Shown here piece after piece: positions 13,208-23,981 of a DNA stretch of 64,000 nt. The notes beneath the pieces are model-generated. The model was not told where the DNA came from. It searched no databases and was given only the letters and a program-made list of their open reading frames with translations. The stretch spans positions 12,861,998 to 12,925,997 of the forward strand of contig NC_030855.1 of NCBI RefSeq assembly GCF_000208745.1. Reading direction: 5' to 3'. The stretch comes from Theobroma cacao. Lineage: Eukaryota; Streptophyta; Magnoliopsida; Malvales; Malvaceae. The translations under genes were made by a program, and so were the position numbers. The stretch's first letter is position 1. The number at the start of each line of letters is the position of its first letter.

Positions 13208-14194
13208 GCAAGAAAACAAAAGAATTTGAGAGAGAATTGAGATTGTAAAGCTTTTATAATTAGTTTCTTTCTCTATTTTTGTGTTTTTCTTATTTTCTTT
13301 GACTTGGATTCATGGCAAAATTTCTTTGGATATTGTTTTTATTAGATATTATGAGCTAAACTATTTTTCTAGGATTATGGTGGATTTCAACATGTACTTT
13401 GAATATTAGTTTCCTTTTTATTTACTATGAATGTGTATGATTTTGCTTATTAAAATTTGTTCCTAATGCTTTTGATTGTCTGGCCAATAGTTAACTGATT
13501 TGTGAATCTAATTGAGACTCGACAAAGAGATTTTAAATTTAGATTAAGGTTTGAATAATGTATGTTCACGTCATTTAGGTGATTTGATCTGTGATTCAGG
13601 TAGACATACACCAATTGCCATACATAGCGAAATTAGAACATTAGCTTAATAAACCTTTATTAATTGATTACTAAAGACATATAATGACCCAATTAAGTTA
13701 GGTATTTGTGCAAGCATCTCAATGGAGACTTGTACATAGCTTTGGATTCTAGGTTAGTAGACTCACCCATGAATGTAAATAATACGAGACGCTATTATCA
13801 TATGAAGTGTTGAATGAACCCATAATCCTAGGCTTTAGTCTATTGCTTTTTTTTTTAAGTAATTTTGATTTCTGTTGATTAATTTAGTGTTTATTTTAAT
13901 TTCATTTTAATTGTTTTTCCTCAATTTTCAAATTACTTAAAAAAGATTAATTTGTTATAAAATTTTAGTATTTAGCAAAAATTTAGAAACAAATTCCTGT
14001 GGGAACGATACTTTACTTTTACTATATTATTAGTTTGCAATAACATGCACTTGCGTGAAAATTCAACAACATCTATCGATACATGATGAACATATATCGA
14101 TAAATACACTTTATAATACAGTTTTAAGTTCAAAAATCAATCTTTTTAACTCTAAAAGGATTCCAACTTCAAAGTAAATTTATATGCTCAATAA

Positions 14195-16516
14195 TGTCAA
14201 ACCCTGTTCTATAAAATAATTACGACATCATTTACATGCTCAATAGAATGTTTACATGTTTAGGAAGTTCGAGGAATCGTTAAAAGACGATATTGCCCCT
14301 AATGGTACCATTAAGTCGATTAAGCCTCGAACTAGTTCAAATAGGAATTTTGAGGTGAAATTAAGAGTCTCACAGTTCAGGGATGACTCAAAATGGTAAT
14401 TCGGAGTTCGAGGATCAATTTGGAGTCAAACCGAAATTTTCACTATCTAGGGGTAAAATGGTCATTTGCCACCTGGGGACAAAATGAGAATTTTGAGAAA
14501 AGATTTTTTTGGCCCCATTTAACTTATTGGAGTATGATTTGAGTATTGGAGTATAATTTGAGGGTTTGGCAGTAAAAAAGTTTAATTCCGGTGATTTCGG
14601 AGTGTAAGGGCAAAATCGTAATTTTTCCACCCGCGGACAAAATTTGAGATTTTGAGAGAATTTAGATCACATTTGACAAATTGGAGAATGGTATGAGTAT
14701 AAGGGATGAAAAATATGTCTATGGGCAATTTTTCAGTTTATGGGGCAAAAATGTACTTTTTCCAGCTCGGGGGCAAAACGATAATTTTGCACCTCCAGAG
14801 CATTTTTCCAGCACAAGGTCTTCACCCATCATCATTTTTGACCCTTGAATAATGTGTGGTGGAGAGAGAAAGCTTAATAGGTAAGAAATGACACATGGAC
14901 CAATAATAAGGTGACATGTGTCAAGTTTATATTCATTAATTATTTAACTTTAAAATAAACATAAAATCAACCAATTCTCTTTCATATGGCCGGCCAAACA
15001 AACAAAAAGGAAGAACAAAAGGAGGAAAGGAAAAAACAAGAAACCTAGGTGGGAAAATTAAAGGAAAATTGGAGGATTTCAAGGAATCAAGCAATCAAAG
15101 GTAAAATTTCTTGATTTTGACTTGTGATCTACCTTTCCCATGCATTTCTCCTTATTTTTCATGGTTAGATTTCATGTTTTCATGGTGAATTCATGGCTGC
15201 CCAAATGGGCATGGAGAGAGAATGAAGTTAGATTAATTTGATCTTAAGTTATGTTAGTATTTTTAGTTAGTTTAGCATATTTAGAAACAAAACAACAAGA
15301 AAAAAATTAATTTTCCTTAATTACCATTATTGGCCAAATTTTCTAGGGGAATATTGGCTGCTGATCTTGATGTTTATTTGAGGAATTATGATGAATAATG
15401 ATGAATTATGAGCCTAGAAAAATAATGGGAATTTTTGGAGCAAAAATACAAATTTTTACCCACTAGGGGTATTTTTGTAATTTGCTATCGAGACTGATAA
15501 TATGCACTACACTGAGGAACATTAAGTCAATTTGGGTGCAATTGAGGTATAGAAACGAAAAAAAATTAATTTGGAGTTTAAACGGACGCGTATATCGATT
15601 TATCGGGTAAAAGACCGAAATAGGCTAACATCTCGTTTAGGCAAAATTTAGACATTTTGCACTTCATATCATGCATTAGTAGTATAAATTAGTTTATTTT
15701 GATTTAGTACCAAAGTAGTAAACCTCTTAATTGTGCAATTTGTCAAGGTGGCGAATCCTCTGACAAGGGCAAAGAAATCGCACCCAATGAGTAATAGTTG
15801 GAGTACTCGAATTTAGTTTTCAAAAACTGTGAGTAAACTTATTATCGTTGGTCCAAGTGTCCCCGAGTACAGGATTTGGCATGAGCCAAGTTTTGAGTAA
15901 TTCACGAGCCATATTGATTATTTGGTTGAAATGAATATTCGTGATGTGAAAAATTTGCTGAAGTTAATTATTTTTAATTATCTCCATTTACTCGCCTTTA
16001 GATAGTTTAGATAGTGTCTGTTTACTCACTGAGATTTTATAATCTCACCACCCTCAATTCCCCACATTTCAAGTTCGAGATAGCAGGTAGATAGTCAATT
16101 GCATCAAGGACTTCAGTTAGCCTTGCATTGTCAAAATTATAGGTTCACAGACTCGCATCTTATTGGTTAGTTGGGGGCCCACGTGTCATTGTAAAAGTAA
16201 TTTTATACTTTAGTTATCTGATTTAAAATATGTATGAACATATTTAGCTTTTACACCATGTTTTTGGCGAGTTTCGGTATTATCGAAAAAAATGACGAAA
16301 ATGCCCATATGAGCCAAAAAATAATATTTTATTGTTTTGATTTGGAAACGACTTATGATTTCTTGAAATGCAAGATTTAATAACTGTCGCTCACCGGGGA
16401 GATGCGAAAGCTGATGCTAGGCCTTGTGGGGTTTCGATCGACATTCGGGGTAATGAGTGCCTATTGGGACGTCGCAGCGGTTGTCATGAGCCCGATGGGA
16501 GTTTCGGGTCGTGACA
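14195..16516. mobile_element. LTR copy C (2322 bases), TSD AATAA
   Basis: It starts TGTCAAACCCTG and ends GGTCGTGACA, so its outer five bases are inverted (TGTCA/TGACA). AATAA flanks it exactly (14190-14194 and 16517-16521). It is related to copies A and B across its length but lacks about 600 bases present in copy B (roughly the part equivalent to 10490-11100). No coding domain; solo LTR. Confidence 0.9.
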
Positions 16517-16639
16517 AATAAATTATGAATTTCCCAAGCTAAAATGCTTCTATAAAAACGTTTAGAAATGTTAAATCACTAGCTCACCAAGTTAAGTTAC
16601 AGTTCAAATCTTTATCTAAGGATGGGGTTTCATACCCTA

Positions 16640-16877
16640 GCATTGGGTCACTTTGTTTTGATAATTTAGATTGAGTTGTTGACATCGAATGATTCATGTC
16701 TCAACATTCTGATTGTATAGGCAAATGATTTAACTTGATGAATTTTGTTATAATAGTTTGAAATGACTCTGATTTGAAAATGTTTTAGTGAAGCATATTA
16801 AGATAAAGACATGTAGTTAATGATAGTAGACACTAGCTATTGTGCACAATGATCTGTATTGTTTAAGGTCGGTGGCT
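16640..16877. other. Intergenic, nothing recognised
   Basis: AT-rich sequence between the outer LTR end and a gypsy polymerase remnant. No gene or clear repeat boundary is seen. Confidence 0.5.
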
Positions 16878-17160
16878 TTACGCACTAAACCACATAGGTG
16901 TGACAATACCCGTTGTATGTTCCAGACAGTGGGGATGAAACCTCGTGTGGAAAGCAATTTGGGGTATGTCTCCATCTCTAATCCTCATCTGGTGGTAACC
17001 TGATCGTAGGTCAATCTTAAAGAAACAATTACCCCTTTGCAACTGATCAAATAAATCATCTATACGCGGGAGGGGGTACTTGTTCTTTATAGTTGTTTTG
17101 TTCAACTGCTTGTAGTCGATACAAAGTCTCATCAAACCATCATTCTTCTTCCTAATTCAT
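16878..17160 (-). pseudogene. Ty3/gypsy reverse transcriptase fragment
   Basis: Read on the minus strand it encodes the Ty3/gypsy reverse transcriptase core: [20 protein letters not shown] followed by a DDLFDQLQ block and [13 protein letters not shown]. Only about 85 residues remain. The following catalytic YxDD region is absent and the frame loses similarity after 'IAFHTRF'. No LTR or TSD of its own is evident. It is a relic lying in opposite orientation to the copia remnant just beyond it. Confidence 0.85.
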
Positions 17161-17184
17161 TTATGGTGTCAGATTGTTATCAAG

Positions 17185-17471
17185 CAATTCATTTATGTTG
17201 TTAGCTTATTTAGATGCCAATTAGGCAAGTTGTCCGTTAACCAAAAGATCCATAATAGGATATTGCACATTCCTTGGTGATAGTTGCATCTCTTGAAGCC
17301 CAAAAACAATCTACTATAGCCAGATTAAGTGCAGAGGCAAAATACAAGGCATTAGCCTCCACAACTATTGAACTTACATGGATATCTTACATTCTCCAAG
17401 GCCTTGGCCTATATACATCACAACCAACTCTCTTTCTATGTGAAAACCCTTTTGCCTTTTAAATGACTATC
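17185..17471 (+). pseudogene. Ty1/copia RNase H remnant, first part
   Basis: The plus strand encodes degraded copia RNase H: an 'AYLDAN' block (canonical AYSDADWAG), then 'IGYCTFLGDS', and after a frameshift near 17280 the 'STIARLSAEAKYKALASTT' block (canonical ..ARSSAEAEYRAL..). It stops at 17471, where a solo LTR was inserted, and resumes at 18918. The frameshift and stops show that it is dead. Confidence 0.85.
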
Positions 17472-18912
17472 TGATAATTCTATGAAATAGAATTATTTTA
17501 GTCTTATTTTATTCTTAAATGCTAGCTAAGTGCTTAATTTTAATTAAAAATTAGTTATTTTCAGTGTTTTTTCTAATTAGTTTATTTTTATTAAGTTATT
17601 TTAATTTTATGTTTATTTACTTTAATTTGGCTATTATTTATTAGTTTTATGCTTTTGTAGGATTTAAAAGAATAAGGCTTAATTTTTGAAAGAAAGGTGT
17701 TTGAAAAACCCAAAATCTTGCGTGTATATGCTTTAGTATTTCGACCATTACTCTTACTCCAGGTGTCCAAATGATACAATTCTTAAGTCATTGGAAAGGT
17801 AAGACATAGAGATACAATTTTCATGAAGACCCATTTTCCCAATTCTACTTTTAAGAGAGAGAAAACCATGTTGGAAGATGACTGAATGTAATATTGCAGA
17901 AATGGCAATTTGAAGGGTGATGTTTGATGTTTGAGCCTCATAACACTTCTCAGCCCACAAGTTGAGTCATTGGAATAAAATAAATTTAATTTAGGGAATT
18001 TTAGGTTATAATTATTAGTATTTAAAGAATGTTTTAGTAGAAGTAAAAAGAGGAGAAGAACCCTAAAAGAGATTCAAGAAGAAGCTTAGAGAACAAAGTT
18101 TCAAGCATATGTTTTGTCTTCTTCCTTAGCTTTTATTTTACTTGTTATTCTTAATGGTTGAACTTCACGTATTTTTATTTATCTTCGTAATTACTAGTCG
18201 CTAATTTTATTTTCTAGGATTACAATTGAATTCACATATAATTTGAATTTTTAATATCTTTCTTGCTTATTTAAATGGAATTGAATTGTTTATTCCAATT
18301 TATTCTTAATATTTTTAATTGCTTAACTACCAATTAAATTGATTAAAAAACCTAAACAAACTCGAGAAAGGAAATTTATGGGTAGACTAAAATTGGAATA
18401 GCATATGATCATATTAATTGATTTGTGTATCGGATAGGGATATACCTATATACCATGTGTAGCCAGAATTAGAGTCTGAACTTCATGAATCTATTTTAAT
18501 TTCAATTCACATAAGGATATAGTGTTTTGGTTAAAATAGATAATTTTATAAGACGAGTTGGGAAACCCTTATAAATAATTGAGGACTTTAGGTTAGCAAT
18601 TCAACCCATTAAAATAAATTAAGAAAGAGAGGTAAGATTTAAATGAAGTGTGAGGGCTATTGTAATCCTTAGTTTATTTCTATTGAGTTTTATCATATTT
18701 CATTTTTGCTTTGATTTTTATTCTTGTTAATTAGTTTTGTTAATTTTATTTTAAATAGTTATTTGCTTTTAGACCATTTGAATAAAATTAAATTGTATTC
18801 ATTTTAATACTTGGTAAAATTTTTAGAACAATTCTCTATGGGATCATACTTTATTTGCCATTATACTATCCTTATGATACATATACTTGCGTGAGTAGAA
18901 AGTTAAACAATA
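17472..18912 (+). mobile_element. Athila-type solo LTR (1441 bases), TSD CTATC
   Basis: It starts TGATAATTC and ends AAACAATA (family end AACAACA), with exact CTATC on both sides (17467-17471 and 18913-18917). The copia RNase H reading resumes directly after it, which independently confirms the boundaries. Same family as the LTRs ending at 14071 and 32629 and the minus-strand LTR at 23982-25480. Confidence 0.93.
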
Positions 18913-18917
18913 CTATC

Positions 18918-19130
18918 AATCCAGTTTTCATGCTAGAATCAAACATATCAAAATTAACTATCATTTTGTGAAAGAAAAAGTAGCCTTAGGATCCATTGTC
19001 TCAAAGTTTGTTCCATCCACTATCTAGATAGCTGACACTCTTACCAAACCTTTATCTAGATCTACATTTGAAAACTTATGAAGCAAACTTGATCTATGGA
19101 AGCTTCCCTTGGCCAATTTGAGGAGTGTAG
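18918..19130 (+). pseudogene. Ty1/copia RNase H remnant, second part
   Basis: It continues the copia RNase H: degraded 'NPVFHARTKHIEIDYHFV'-like, 'EKVALGSI', 'KFVPS' and 'TLTKPLS' blocks can be read with stops and frameshifts. A probable 3' LTR starts at about 19124 (TGTAGGAGTAATATAG), but its right end was not fixed. Confidence 0.8.
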
Positions 19131-19856
19131 GAGTAATATAGCCCTCACCTAGATTATAGAAGTAAGAACACTAGAACAACAATTGCAGCAGCGAGAACAC
19201 CAACACAATAGCATTGAATCAAAGACAGCAGAACATTCCATTAGCAAATAAAATACATGGACAAAATCTCAGCAAGAAACTTAGCACAGGATTGTCGGCA
19301 ATTCATAAGCAACAATTAATGAAATATCAAATCCTTGATCTCATTTCCTCATTTTGTTGTTGTTGCTGAAAGAACTTACAAAGCCTTCTCAACTTTGTTT
19401 ATATTAATACTTTTCAATATTGATGTAAAAAACACTAAAAGCAACACAGTAAAAATTAGCCAATTCATTTTTTTTCCTTCTCTTACTCTTTAATTCCATC
19501 TTGAGAAAAAGTCTTAGGTAAAGAGATCTAATTGTAGTCTCTGTGGCATAATTGAGCTATTTCCCTCCTTTCATTGGTCTAGTTGGAGTAGGAGAAACTA
19601 GTCTTGAAAAATATATAACAGTAAGAGAAATAAAAATTGATTAACATTAGCTAAATTTACTATAGTTTTAAAAATCCAGAAGTGGATTTTATACAATAAG
19701 GACAGAACTTTAGGCTACTTGTTGTGTTCAAACCCACTTAATTTAGGTTATCAAGAGGATTACTTAGGCTTGTTGCACTTGACAATAATATTGGGCCATA
19801 ACTAGGTTAACATACCTTCACTTAAACCCCATTTATTTCCTTGCATTTTCCACATA
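19131..19856. other. Probable copia 3' LTR and spacer
   Basis: The position right after the copia RNase H and a TGTAGGAG start suggest the 3' LTR of that element; an end near 19812 (TTAACA) is possible. No gene is seen. Confidence 0.4.
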
Positions 19857-19865
19857 TATAATAAT

Positions 19866-20265
19866 GGTCAAAAGACTTATCTAGTTCCTATACTCTTCAA
19901 TTTAGCCCTTGTACTTAAAATCGAAGCAATTTAGTCTCTTGATTTTGGAAATTGCTCCAATTTAGTCCTTTTCCCTAACGACATCCACTTTAATCGTTAA
20001 AAGAGATTACGTCAGTATTGAAGTGGCGCTGACATGGTAAACTTTGATGATGTGACAATGTATGTGTGAATGGCATGATGACATGGCAATGCCATGTCAC
20101 TTTTGAATGATGATGTGGCATGGCAGTGCCATGTAGTAGACAAAGGAAAAAAAATTTCTTGCCTAAAAAAAATCAAAAAGACTAAATTGAAGAACAATTT
20201 AAAGTATTGGGACTAATTTGGGTAAAAATTCAATGTATGGGGACTAAATTGAACAAAAAAATATA
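19866..20265 (+). repeat. MULE left terminal inverted repeat
   Basis: This ~400-base arm pairs with the right arm at 36392-41296. The core holds alternating 'gatgtggcatggcagtgccatg' type inverted units, so the arm is itself rich in small palindromes. Confidence 0.85.
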
Positions 20266-21890
20266 TTATGCTAATAAAAGAAATGCCACATGGCATTTCT
20301 GGTCAGATGCTGCTAGGGGGGTTATTTGGCTTTTAAGGTTCATTTCTCATTAACCTCGATAATTATCCTTAAACAGTGGCCAAACCCTAAACCCACTGTT
20401 ATCGTCGCTGGAACCTTTAACCCTTGAAATTCTAACCACTTGAAATTGAGAGATAACGGTAAATCGAGAGTGAAACCCAACCTAAACATTAAACTAATAA
20501 TGAAACGCCACCTAAATACTAAATCGAGATTGAAATCTAGCCTGAACACTAAATTGAGAGTAACGAATTGAGAAATTTTGAAACTGACAAACCCACCTAA
20601 AAGCTTGAAACTCAACCTGAAATTGACAAACGTTGAAAGCTTTTAAGCCCGAAAACAACAAACCTTGGAAGCTTTCAAGCTTGAATTCAGGGATGCTTGA
20701 AAACTGAAATCGAGACAATTGATAGGTGAGAGGTCGAAAGAAGGAAAAAAATCAAGAAAAGGAAGGGGAAAGAAAAAAAGAAAAGGTTACTAGTATAGAA
20801 GAACGAGGTACCAATTCATTTTGTTGCTAATGAACAGTATTAGTTTCTTTTTTAAAACGATGATCGATATTGGGTTTTGTTTTTTTCATTTTTTATTGTT
20901 GCTGATGTATATGTTTATAATATTAGGTTGTGTTTTTAATGAATGCCGATTTGGCTTTGTTTTTTAAATTTGTTATTGTTATTGATGTATTATATAAGGC
21001 AAACAAAATATAGAAAAATAGTAATGCACCAAGATTCTCCTTGATTCAATTTCCAACTTTGGCAGATTAGATGACTGTATGTGGGTACTTTAAGGTGGTT
21101 AGGGCACGTAAAGAGAAGTATGATGTTAATAATAAATTATCCATTTTGAACATATATCTAACAAAAACATCTCAAAGTGTGTAAAGAAAATTAAATATGA
21201 CCCTCTAAACATACTGGTAAATGAAATTGACATGTGAGGATATGATTGGAACAAAATTAATTGAACTCATTAAATCAACTAGTTTATAACTCAATTTAAC
21301 TAAGTTATGTTCAATCGAAAAGAGTACAAAAACAATATAATATGGAGCCTCAATCATTTAGCTAATATTTAGATATTTCTCAATAACATATTTAAATTCT
21401 CATGGACCTTTGTTGATATGTGACAATACTTTCTATGCCAAATATTAAACAAGATTTTTTAGTTTTAGAGTTGTGTTTTCTAGATTCATAGCTTGCATGC
21501 CAAGTTAGTTCTCATCTTTGCATTTTCTTGTAAGATGATGCTTTTAGTTAGTGTTACTGATATGATGAATTAAGAGGACTTTTAGTTAATGTGATGTTTG
21601 CAACACATAAGTTTTTTTTCTAGAATTCATGGCACTTAAATGTGTAGTATTTGTTTAGATCTATTTACCTGTAGCTTTTAATTGGCCATGCCTAAGTCTA
21701 GATATTGTTGAGTTGTAGTATATTCATGCTTCTATTATTTTGATTAATTTTTTTTCTGCATTCTTACTTAGCATTCTATTCTCCACACAGTTAACGACAA
21801 ATTCAATTTTAATGTTCAATTCATGGTCAAATATTAGATTTGTATTTGTTTTAACGTATGCTAATTAAGTCTTTAAATTTTATCATGCAG
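20266..21890. other. MULE 5' region, non-coding; short tandem repeats at 20455-20590
   Basis: It lies between the left TIR and the transposase start. Positions 20455-20590 contain about four degenerate ~35-base units of the type 'aaatcgaga.tgaaa.c.agcct.aacacta'. The minus-strand frames here are low-complexity by-products. No captured host gene is recognised. Confidence 0.6.
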
Positions 21891-21909
21891 ATAACAATTG
21901 CTCTTAAAT

Positions 21910-22638
21910 ATGCTTTCATCATGGAGGGATCTTAATTCATGAACCCAAGTTTGCATATAAAAGTGGGAAGAGGAAGATGGTAGATATATCGGATATCGAT
22001 ACCATTTGTTATTGGACTTTATTACAGATGGTAAAGGCTTTAAAATATGATATAGGATTGATTAAAGGCTTATATTATCAAGATGGGAATGGTTTGAGAG
22101 TAATTTTAGATGATAAAAGTGTCATTGATTTGTGTAGATTACTTAAGGAGAAAGGTCTTCTTTCTATTTATGTTGACCATGGGGAAAATACTCAACAGGG
22201 TACTCCAATCCTAAAGCAATCAATGAAGATGTGGAGTTTTTATTATTAGCTAATGAACTTGGAAATGGTGATAGTCAAACAAATGATAATGAAGTAGAAG
22301 GTTTAAATGAAGATGAAAAGGGTTTAAATGAAGATGAAAAAGGTTTAAATGAAGATTATTTTGATAAAGCATGATTAAGTGATGAAGGGGAGAATGAGTT
22401 GGCAATGGCTAGGGAAAAGTAAAAGAATTTAAGGCAAGTAGAGATAAGTTGCTAGTTGTTGCATCAAAAGAATTAGATGAGGAAGGGCCATCTAAATCAT
22501 TTGAATCAATAGCTGCAGGCCCATCTAAAGTTATTGTCAATCATTTGAAGTGACTGGAAATGATAGAGGCCCAACTATTGGACTATCAAGGGTAGAACAA
22601 CATAGTGATTATATTGACTCTAGTGACTCAAGGAGTTA
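21910..22638 (+). pseudogene. MULE transposase, N-terminal part
   Basis: The reading around 21915-22200 gives an 'FHHGG' start, then 'DISDIDTICYWTLLQM', 'YYQDGNGLRVILDDKSVIDL' and 'YVDHG', the layout of the PB1-like N-terminal domain of plant MuDR-type transposases. An acidic linker follows, with three repeats of GLNEDEK (22300-22365), then 'SDYIDSSDSRSY', a Ser/Asp-rich stretch typical before the MuDR domain. Frameshifts and stops occur near 22230 and 22370-22540. The coding sequence is cut at 22638 by the Athila-type insertion and continues in frame at 25486. Confidence 0.8.
22300..22365 (+). repeat. 21-base coding tandem repeat (GLNEDEK x3)
   Basis: Three consecutive units of about 21 bases (ggtttaaatgaagatgaaaa) encode an acidic heptad in the linker of the MULE transposase. 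The period is a multiple of three, so the frame is kept. Confidence 0.85.
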
Positions 22639-22849
22639 TTGTCATGAATTGCATCAACATCTCTTCCATAGTAAGCTTTTTCTTAGGGATAGGAGATTTT
22701 ACTTGTGGTGGAAAGTTAGGAAGATTGTTAGGCCTTGGATTTAAAGGTCTTAGATTATTATTCCATGAGAAGTTTGGATGATTCATCCAACTAAGATTAA
22801 ATGCATTGGAATATGGGTTATTCTGCTATTTGTTGAAGTTCCCAACAAA

Positions 22850-23869
22850 CTGATTAGATGGACATTAATCACTTGAATGGTTATCTCCACACAAATCACA
22901 AGTTATAAAGGATTTTTGAAAAGCATTAACTCCTATTGAGTCAAATCTCTTTGTCAAAGCAGCTACTTGTGCAATCAAAGCATTCAATGCATCACTCTGA
23001 TAAACACCAGCATTTGTTCTATAACCAAATCTTTTTGAAGGCCATTGGTAATTATTGGATCCCATCTCTTCCAACAAATTATAAGCTTCATCAGGATTTT
23101 TACCCATTAATGCCCCATTAGCAGCGACATCAATTATAGATCTGATTAAACTGACCAACCCATTATAGAATGTCTCAACTTGAAGCCATTAAGGAAGCCC
23201 ATGGTGTGGACATCTTCTAAGAAATCTCTAAATCATTCCCAAGCCTCATATAAGGATTCACCATCAAATTGTGTGAAAGAAGTTATATCATTCCTCAACT
23301 TCACAGTCTTTGCAAGTGGAAAGAATTTTGCCAAGAAGTTTTTAGCCAAGTCCTCCCATGCAGTAATAAATCCAGTGGGCAGTGAATTTAATCAACTTTT
23401 TGCCTTATCTCTTAGTGAAAAGGAAAGAGTCTTAATTTAATAGCATCATCAATCACCCCGTTATCCTTGAAAGTATCGCAAATTTTCAAGAAATTAATCA
23501 GATGGGAATTAGGATCATCACTGGGTAACCCACCAAACTGAACGGAAGATTGAATCATCTGAATGTAAGCAGGCTTGATCTCAAAATTGTTTGCATTGAT
23601 AGGAGGTCTCCTAATGCTTTGGTGCAAGTCTTATAAAAAAAAGTAACTACATAATCTAGCAGAGCTTTGTTCTTTTCAAGAATATAAATGCCAACATTAT
23701 TACTATGATTATTATTATTATTATTATCTTCAGCCATTGTGTGATTTAGAGTTTGAACTTGCAAATTTTCCTTCTGAAATCTTCTAGAAGTTCTTTCTAT
23801 CTCTAGATCAAAAGGAACAAGATTCAAGTTTCTCTTTCGCATACAACAACCAAAGATGCCTGAAAGCAA
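22850..23869 (-). pseudogene. Athila/Tat-lineage gag, frameshifted
   Basis: From high to low coordinates: an Asn-rich N-terminal part (AEDNNNNNNHSNN), 'RRPPINANNFEIKPAYIQMI' and 'FGGLPSDDPNSHLINFLKIC' (retrotransposon gag core), a frameshifted middle with 'RRCPHHGLP.WLQVETFYNG', then 'AANGALMGKNPDEAYNLLEE', 'NNYQWPS' and a 'CDLCGDNH' zinc-knuckle-like motif. These blocks are characteristic of gag from the OTA (Athila/Tat) branch of Ty3/gypsy. At least two frameshifts and stops around 23160-23410 disable it. The reading continues to about 22640 ('LTMEEMLMQFM') before being cut. Confidence 0.88.
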
Positions 23870-23957
23870 GCAAAAAAAATAAAAATTAAAACATAAGGTT
23901 TGAATTAAAATTAAATTTGTTTGGTATTAGTATTAGTAAGAATTCTAGAAAAAGAAT

Positions 23958-23975
23958 TCCTCAGCAACGGCACCA
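23958..23975 (-). other. Primer-binding site, tRNA-Asp type
   Basis: The minus strand reads TGGTGCCGTTGCTGAGGA, a degraded match to the TGGCGCCGTTGCCGGGGA complement of the plant tRNA-Asp 3' end used by Athila elements. It lies a few bases inside the LTR end. Confidence 0.85.
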
Positions 23976-23981
23976 AAAACT

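Larger units (their letters stand above)
6199..14071 (+). mobile_element. Athila-type solo LTR, split by nested elements, TSD TCTAT
   Basis: The left part starts TGATAACTC at 6199 and the right part ends CAACAACA at 14071, matching the ends of the solo LTRs at 17472-18912 and 31139-32629. The pentamer TCTAT flanks both sides exactly (6194-6198 and 14072-14076). The LTR-derived parts are about 6199-6867 and 13208-14071, about 1.5 kb together, which is the family length. Orientation comes from the related minus-strand element at 22639-25480, where a primer-binding site follows the LTR end. Athila lineage is inferred from that site and its gag. Confidence 0.85.
3474..16634. mobile_element. Old ~3 kb solo LTR split by nested LTR insertions
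   Basis: It begins TGTCATGACCC at 3474 and appears to end at TTTCATA (16634), where the related copy at 1-2123 ends TTTCACA. The flanking pentamers are cctta (3469-3473) and cccta (16635-16639), differing by one transition. Removing the Athila-type LTR (6199-14071) and LTR copy C (14195-16516), each with one TSD copy, leaves about 2.96 kb. No coding domain is seen inside, as expected for a solo LTR. The imperfect ends make this boundary less certain than the nested ones. Confidence 0.5.

Noticed and set aside
12410..13219. Two long minus-strand open frames
   Set aside because: They consist almost entirely of N and reflect the assembly gap.
20340..20718. Two minus-strand frames of 68-91 codons
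   Set aside because: They translate degenerate ~35-base tandem repeats in the non-coding 5' region of the MULE.
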